Source: Niebla homalea
Lineage: Eukaryota; Ascomycota; Lecanoromycetes; Lecanorales; Ramalinaceae
Assembly (NCBI GenBank): GCA_019925105.1
Contig: JAHGAU010000010.1
Coordinates: forward strand, 248,001 to 312,000
Length of the DNA stretch: 64,000 nucleotides
Reading direction: 5' to 3'
Part shown: in pieces, positions 58,905-64,000 of the stretch
How the letters are laid out: every line of letters starts with the position of its first letter
How positions within the stretch are numbered: the first letter of the stretch is position 1
The notes under the pieces: generated by a model
What the model was told of the DNA's origin: nothing
The model's database searches: none
The model's input: the letters and a program-made list of their open reading frames with translations, nothing else
Position numbers and translations under genes: made by a program

Positions 58905-60362
58905 CTATTGGCCAGGAAGAAACCAATTGAGGTATTTGTCCTCCAAAGGCTTTGAATCACTGGTTCTTGGATCGGTCGGATCATCTTGCTTCAGCAAAAA
59001 TGCCTTGATAGCTTGCTCAGCATGCGCTTCTGCGTCATAGCCATACATATCAAGCACTGTTGCTGGATCACCGTACAGGTTTGGAGAGCGCAATATCGGC
59101 TTTCCCTCCAGTTCTGGAGCCATTGCCTCGTCGCGAGATCTCTGCAGCGGACCCTCAGGGAGCTGCCATATTGTACCATTCAGGAAGGAGACCTGCTGCT
59201 TTACATATGCCTTGGGCATTCGCTTTCGCTCATACAATTCCACAGCGTCTTTGATACTGAGATTGCCCTGGATGACTTGGCCCAAACATTTAGCAAGGAA
59301 TGCTCCGTCTTCCATGGACGTGGCAGCTCCCTGGGCCATGTGGTTTGTCATCGAGTGAGCAGCATCCCCCATCAAGACAACCCTACGACAAGGTGTAGAC
59401 CACGTCTCCAGAGGACCAGTGACTAGCAACGGCCAGCGCTGGGCATAAGGGATCATGTCGACAACGCGCTTGATTCTGGGATCATAGTCATTGTACGTGG
59501 CTCTTAATTCGTCCATGTCGACTTCTTGCACGGTAGTCACCAGCTCGAGACGATGATGTAAGAGGACCATGTTCAGATCTTTACCCGCAGATATCGGATA
59601 GGTGATGATATACGAGCCTTCAGCCATCCATACTTCCATGGTGGGCTTTTCAATCAATTCCCTTGCGATTGGGTCTTTGCGAACCTGGTCGTATGGTACG
59701 ACTGCTCGATAAGCGGCGTTGCCCGTCGGTGGACGAGGTTGCGCTTTTGGCTGGAGGATCTTGCGGACGGTTGAACTGACGCCGTCACTTCCAATGACCA
59801 AGTCAAAGTCATAGCTTTTCCCTTTTGTGGTCCGAACTGTGACTCTCTCACGGTTCTCGTGGTCGAGGTCCCCAACTTTGGAGTCGATGAATACTTCTGC
59901 TCCCTCTCTCTTGGCCACCTCTACAAGCCCCTGATGAAGGTGTGCTCGATGAACGACCCACCACGGCTGGCCAACCGTCTTCTCCACTCGTTGCATGGGC
60001 GTGTGGCCAATCTTAGTCCCGTCTTTCCGCCTCATGTTGATTTCCTCCAGTCGGACGAGGTTATTTCCAATGACATCGGAAACGCCCCAAGCCTGCAGTA
60101 AACGACTGACGTTTGGCGTCTTTTGGTGTTCAGTGGGATTCCACATCAATCAGGGCCCAAACTCACCATCTGAATTCCTGCTCCTATCTGCTAATTGTCA
60201 AAGGAGGAACGTTTTTGAGGGGTAGATCGCTCTCACCTCTCCAAGAGAAGAAGCAGCTTCTAGTACGGTAACCTTGACTCCAGTGCGTCGAAGGGCAATG
60301 GCTGCTGCCAGGCCACCGATGCCTGCCCCAACCAAGCCTACATGGATATCGTGGCCGGCCAT
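58905..60362 (-). CDS. FAD-dependent monooxygenase, salicylate hydroxylase type
   Basis: Exons 60362-60237, 60187-60167 and 60119-58905; 453 residues. The middle exon is 21 nt (IGAGIQM), needed to join SSLGE to TPNVSRLL, the standard motif after the Rossmann fold. Group A flavoprotein motifs: GLVGAGIGGLAAAIALRRTG (FAD, about 9-28), VIGSDGVSSTVRK (DG motif, about 190), and RRVVLMGDAAHSMTNHMAQG (GD motif, about 320). The enzyme would hydroxylate an aromatic acid with NAD(P)H and O2; salicylate is typical but several substrates occur in this family and none can be fixed from motifs. No signal peptide or membrane anchor. It is convergent with PSF2 (118 bp) and divergent from the light-chain gene. 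Confidence 0.9.
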
Positions 60363-61140
60363 GTTGCTTTTGAGGGGCCAGTACCATCAAAACGACTTGT
60401 TGCTTTGGACTTCTAAAAGACTTATACAAGTGGCAGCTCATTCTCGATCACTACGCAAGCACGGCAATAAGGCTAGACGCTGATGGGGGGCACAGTTTTC
60501 GTAGGATGATACCAAAGTAAATGAGAGTTTTGCGGATTATTACCGGGAAGGGCATCCTTGCGATAGATGTACATCCAGCTTTTACCTCCGCAGAGTCCGC
60601 AGCGCCCGACCAGGGGTTAAAGGATCATTGGCTGATCCTACGGTTCTTGTCCAGCACATAGCTTAAATACAGTGATCAACGTATGGGAGGCAGACGAGTA
60701 CAAAGGCCACACATAGATAACATAGGGTCAAAGAAAAACCTACCTCTTGAGCAACAAGTTCATGACGATGAAAACTGGCACGACATAGCGGTGGAAGTAT
60801 ATTAAAGCGACACCTTCCTGCTCAGCTTCTCCAAGTCCGTATTGTGGTATACATGGGCTTTGCGCTCGAAGGTCTACAGGTCTACATCCTTGCCTTTACT
60901 TGATACTGCATCATGCAATAGTGTCACTCCACTACTGCAGCCCTGGCAATAAGTGCTTATTACCGACAGCCGGAAATAAGCCATTGTTTACAATACCGCT
61001 CGCCAACTTTCTCCTACTAAACATTTATTATCGCACCGCGAGAAGCACAGAATCCCACGCCGACGATCAGTGATCTTTGACTCGTCTTCGATAATCGAAT
61101 CTGCGCCTTCCCATCCCACCAATTCAACTAACGCCACCGT
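60363..61140. other. Divergent intergenic, monooxygenase/light chain
   Basis: 778 bp with no gene seen; promoters of both flanking genes by position. Confidence 0.4.
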
Positions 61141-62148
61141 CATGGTAAGTCCACCTCGATCCTTTCCCCCAGGACACCCCCCTCACATGCTCTCTCACAT
61201 CTATCCCTCCAACCCTCCTCCGGCTCTTGCTCCACATCTTCGATCATCATCTTCCCCGCAGGTCATCCTGCAGCCCTTCTCTGGCACCGCTTCACGCGAT
61301 CCCACATCTACCCTTTCAAGTCAAATGGAGACTTACTCATCATCACCTTCTTCTCACCAGGCCTCGACAAATTACAAAGAAGCCTTCGCCCTCTTCGATA
61401 AGCGGGGCCAAGGTCGCGTGCCCTGCGCCTCGCTCGGTGACCTCCTCCGTGCCTGCGGTCAGAACCCGACGTTGGCGGAGATCACGGATTTGGAGAAGGG
61501 GATGGGGAGTGACTGTGCGTGAGCCTCTGGATCATCAACCCCCTTCTGTGAGGATAGATGGGACGATTTGAGCCAGGAGAAATAAGTGAGCAAGAGGCAG
61601 GGTTGTTGAGAGGGGGGTGGGGAGAAGAGGAAAGAGTATAACAGAGGGCTGATGTCGAATACAGTCTTTTGACTGGGACAGCGGAGACGGGAAAGGCTAA
61701 TTGTTACGGGTGTGCGAACAGTTGACTTCGACTCCTTCCAAAAGGTCCTCAACAGACCGGGCGGTTTCCGGGATCCGGGCGAGCCCGAGGATTACTGCAG
61801 AGGCTTCCAGGTGTTTGATAAAGATATGACGGGGTTTATTGGGGTGGGGCAGCTGCGCTATAGTATGTGTGCCCTTTCCCCCCCTCTTTCTTCGTGCCTT
61901 CAAACGAGAGACTGCTGCCAAGGAAGGGACAGGATGTACTGACGACTTGTGACGGAACAGTCCTGACGAATCTGGGCGAGAAGATGAGTGATGATGAAGT
62001 GGACGAGTTGCTCAAGGCAGTGGATACGAGTAGTGGGGAGATCAATTATACTGGTTCGTCTATCTCTGCTGAAATTATACCTATTTATATTGGCACCTTT
62101 TTGACTGATGGTCGCACAGAGCTTGTCCGCACCATTCTGGCCAACTAA
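61141..62148 (+). CDS. cdc4: EF-hand myosin essential light chain (Cdc4 type)
   Basis: Preferred model: 61141-61143 (ATG only), 61361-61514, 61722-61862, 61961-62053, 62120-62148; 139 residues against 141 for fission yeast Cdc4. The ATG is followed at once by a strong donor (GTAAGT), giving MASTNYKEAFALFDKRGQGR. Later blocks: GDLLRACGQNPTLAEI, FDFDSFQKVLNRPGGFRDPG, RGFQVFDKDMTGFIGVGQLR, ILTNLGEKMSDDEVDELLKA, DTSSGEINY, ELVRTILAN. EF-hand loops are partly degenerate, as in Cdc4, which binds the IQ motif of type II/V myosins and is essential for the cytokinetic ring. An alternative start at 61325 (METYSSSPSSHQASTNYKEA) needs no first intron. Confidence 0.9.
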
Positions 62149-62503
62149 GTTGGTATCCATAATTCCTCGTCCCTCGAACTTGACATCCCAAGATCGACTC
62201 GGCTAGAGTACTCCAAAGGCGTTGGTGGTGATCAAGAGCATGTATACGTATGCATACCGAAAGAAATATATCAGGTGTTTGTTTTTGCATTGGGGCATGG
62301 TCGCCTCCTTGCTGTCAATGGTTCAAGTGGTGAAGAGTCGAGCATTTGATAGCCATAGTAAACCCTGAAGAGGCCAGACACTCCTATTACGGAATCTTCG
62401 TCTTGCTAAACCCTCCTCCGTGCTCTTCGTAGCTGAAGTCCCTTCATCCCATCACATTGCCGATTTTGCTCCACTCAATATCTCGTTCTCATCCTGAATT
62501 CTG
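62149..62503. other. Intergenic, convergent gap
   Basis: 355 bp between two stop codons; nothing recognised. Confidence 0.4.
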
Positions 62504-63289
62504 TCACCTGCTCCGCAATCCCCTCGTCTGCTTTTCATTCTCCAACATCCCCAGAATCCCTCCAAATCCATCCTCTCCTCTCCACCCCCCTCTCCACCTT
62601 CCCAGAAAAGAAAAAAAAGAAGAGAAAAAACCCATCCACATGCGCCGCCCCCTCACCCCCTCCTCCCCCCATCTCCGCCTCCCCAACCAAACCCCCTCAA
62701 AGAAATACATCACCCTCCCCATTTCCCCCTCCCCCTCCTCTTGGCCACCCACCATCCCGCCCGGAGGGCGGCGACGCACAACCTCATACCCGACACCACC
62801 ACCACAGGCCCCACAGCGCCACTCCCTCCTCTTCTCGAAGCCATCGCTCCTCCTCACGACGACGGGTTTCCTCCGCGGTCTCATCGCGTTGCTCAACAGA
62901 CTCGGTAGTAACTGCGGGGTCTCCTGCTTCTCCTCCTTCTGCTTCCGAGCGCTCATTATCTCTTCTGCTGCTGCTGCTGCTGCTGCTGCACTCGTATGCA
63001 TCGTCGTCGTTGTTGATGGTGGTGGTGGTGGTGGCACAGGCGCACAACCATCCGGCACCGACGAGAGGGGGAGGGAGACCGTTGTCGTGGGGATGTCGGT
63101 GGATGATGTGAAAGCAGGAGGAGGAGGAGGAGGTGGTGGTGGTGGTGGTGGTAAGGGGAGGATGATGGCGCGGTCGAGGGCCGGGGCGGCGCGCCGCGGG
63201 AGCGAGGGCAGAGGGTAGGGCGTGCAGAGCAGGAGGGTGGAGCAGCTGCGGTGGTGGTATGTGTGCAGCAGCAGCGGGGGAGGGGGCAT
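62504..63289 (-). CDS. STEEP1-like protein with poly-Pro and poly-Ala runs
   Basis: Open frame of 261 residues. The layout fits the fungal STEEP1/UPF0428 family: HTYHHRSCSTLLLCTPYPLP near the start with SLPRRAAPALDRAIILPLP, and a second zinc-type block SDGFEKRREWRCGACGGGVG followed by MGRVMYFFEGVW. Between them are a Pro run (about residues 47-58) from a GGT/GGA repeat and an Ala run (about 104-111) from a CTG repeat. In animals STEEP1 helps STING leave the ER; fungal members are unstudied. The last 65 residues (Trp/Arg/Gly-rich) do not look family-like, so the true end may be earlier or spliced. Start uncertain; the Cys of the first CxxC is partly replaced (YHHRSCS). Confidence 0.55.
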   Translation of the reverse strand: MPPPPLLLHTYHHRSCSTLLLCTPYPLPSLPRRAAPALDRAIILPLPPPPPPPPPPPPAFTSSTDIPTTTVSLPLSSVPDGCAPVPPPPPPSTTTTMHTSAAAAAAAAEEIMSARKQKEEKQETPQLLPSLLSNAMRPRRKPVVVRRSDGFEKRREWRCGACGGGVGYEVVRRRPPGGMVGGQEEGEGEMGRVMYFFEGVWLGRRRWGEEGVRGRRMWMGFFSSFFSFLGRWRGGWRGEDGFGGILGMLENEKQTRGLRSR

Positions 63290-64000
63290 TGCGTCCTCGA
63301 AGGAGCGAGCAGGGACGGGCGAGAGTGGGTGGGGGGGGATGAGGTGTTGCGATCGTGATATGAGAGAGAGAGAGAGAGACGGGTAGTGGTGCGGTGGTGA
63401 TGGTGGAAGGGGGGGAGGTGAGGGTGGAGAAAAGATTTAGCCAAGGTTGAGCAAATTGAGCCCGGGTTCTGTAGGTAGTAGAGCAAGGTGGTTGATTAAG
63501 CTACCTACAGTAGCTGCTAGTTATACTATGAAGCTGACTAAGCTAAAAATCCCCAGGTGGTGAGATTGGAGGTGTCGTGCGTTCTGAATTGCGAGAGGAG
63601 GAGGGGGGAAGCGTGATGCTGCTAAAGGAGGAGGAAGAATGGCAGATTTGAGGGTGAGGGTAATGACAATGGCGCGCCGAAGCAGGTCAGTCAGATGTAG
63701 GGGACGCAGTGGGAGTTGAATGAAGCGATGTGGGCGTGATGGCGCAAAAGTCTGAGGGTACGGCCACGCGATAGGATCAACAGGTATTTCAGTGGAGGTA
63801 TGATTTCAAAGCTGGTCGTCAAAGCTACCTCCATATAGTTTCATACAGATATTTGCGCCACATCCGTTCCGACAATGCGCCACACCCGAAGCTGCTTTTC
63901 GCTTGCCAACGTCATAACGTCAAGCATAAGGTATCCTGACAAGTTATTAGCTGGCGACCTGGCGTCCCACTCCATACAGATGACCTCATGAAAGGGATGG
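63290..64000. other. Right-edge intergenic, simple repeats
   Basis: Contains a GA dinucleotide tract at about 63362-63379 and G-rich stretches. No coding region supported to the window end. Confidence 0.45.

Noticed and set aside
62457..63218. 253-codon plus-strand frame through the repeat region
   Set aside because: It is the antisense shadow of the STEEP1-like frame, with poly-Gly and poly-Ala from the same repeats.

Overview
The window is nuclear DNA of a filamentous ascomycete (Pezizomycotina). The signs are: many genes split by short GT-AG introns (mostly 49-140 bp); fungal-only families (HET domain, LaeA/UMTA-like methyltransferase, fungal BTB-like protein, ERG28, FOL1 as HPPK-DHPS without the aldolase domain); and loose spacing with both strands used. 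No operon-like layout, rRNA, convincing tRNA or CRISPR array was seen. Gene models below were spliced by hand from splice signals, frame continuity and family motifs. Names are family assignments from memory, not search results.

Layout. 1-5.2 kb: possible 3' end of a gene at the left edge, then a four-exon HET-domain gene. 5.2-8.1 kb: a 955-residue protein with a divergent kinase domain. 8.1-11.2 kb: gene-poor. 11.2-16.8 kb: mitochondrial Lon protease (PIM1), divergent from a Rab GDP-dissociation inhibitor (GDI1) that carries a one-base frameshift in a poly-A run. 17.6-25.8 kb: BTB-like protein, MOB3/phocein divergent from a ZNG1-type zinc GTPase, proteasome alpha-5 (PUP2), a small acidic hypothetical protein and KRR1. 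26.7-28.2 kb: a seven-exon LaeA/UMTA-like methyltransferase. 30.1-32.4 kb: ERG28 divergent from 3-ketoacyl-CoA reductase, with a 158-bp MITE-like double inverted repeat in the shared promoter. 33.3-36.8 kb: YwbE/DUF2196 protein divergent from saccharolysin (PRD1). 38.4-43.3 kb: a two-PAS protein and the choline-transporter-like PNS1. 46.6-52.0 kb: a hypothetical protein, nitronate monooxygenase, and FOL1. 55.6-62.1 kb: ALG10 divergent from PSF2, an FAD monooxygenase of the salicylate hydroxylase type, and a CDC4-type myosin light chain. 62.5-63.3 kb: a STEEP1-like protein with poly-Pro and poly-Ala runs.

Most genes are housekeeping: proteolysis (PIM1, PUP2, PRD1), vesicle traffic (GDI1), ribosome assembly (KRR1), lipid synthesis in the ER (ERG28, KAR), N-glycan assembly (ALG10), DNA replication (PSF2), cytokinesis (CDC4), folate (FOL1), zinc handling (ZNG1) and STRIPAK signalling (MOB3). 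Six divergent pairs with ATG-to-ATG gaps of about 195-780 bp imply shared promoters. I found no clear new multi-gene system. The best leads are the GDI1 frameshift, the MITE in the ERG28/KAR promoter, a possible presequence upstream of PRD1, the kinase with a changed HRD and DFG, and the STEEP1-like gene.
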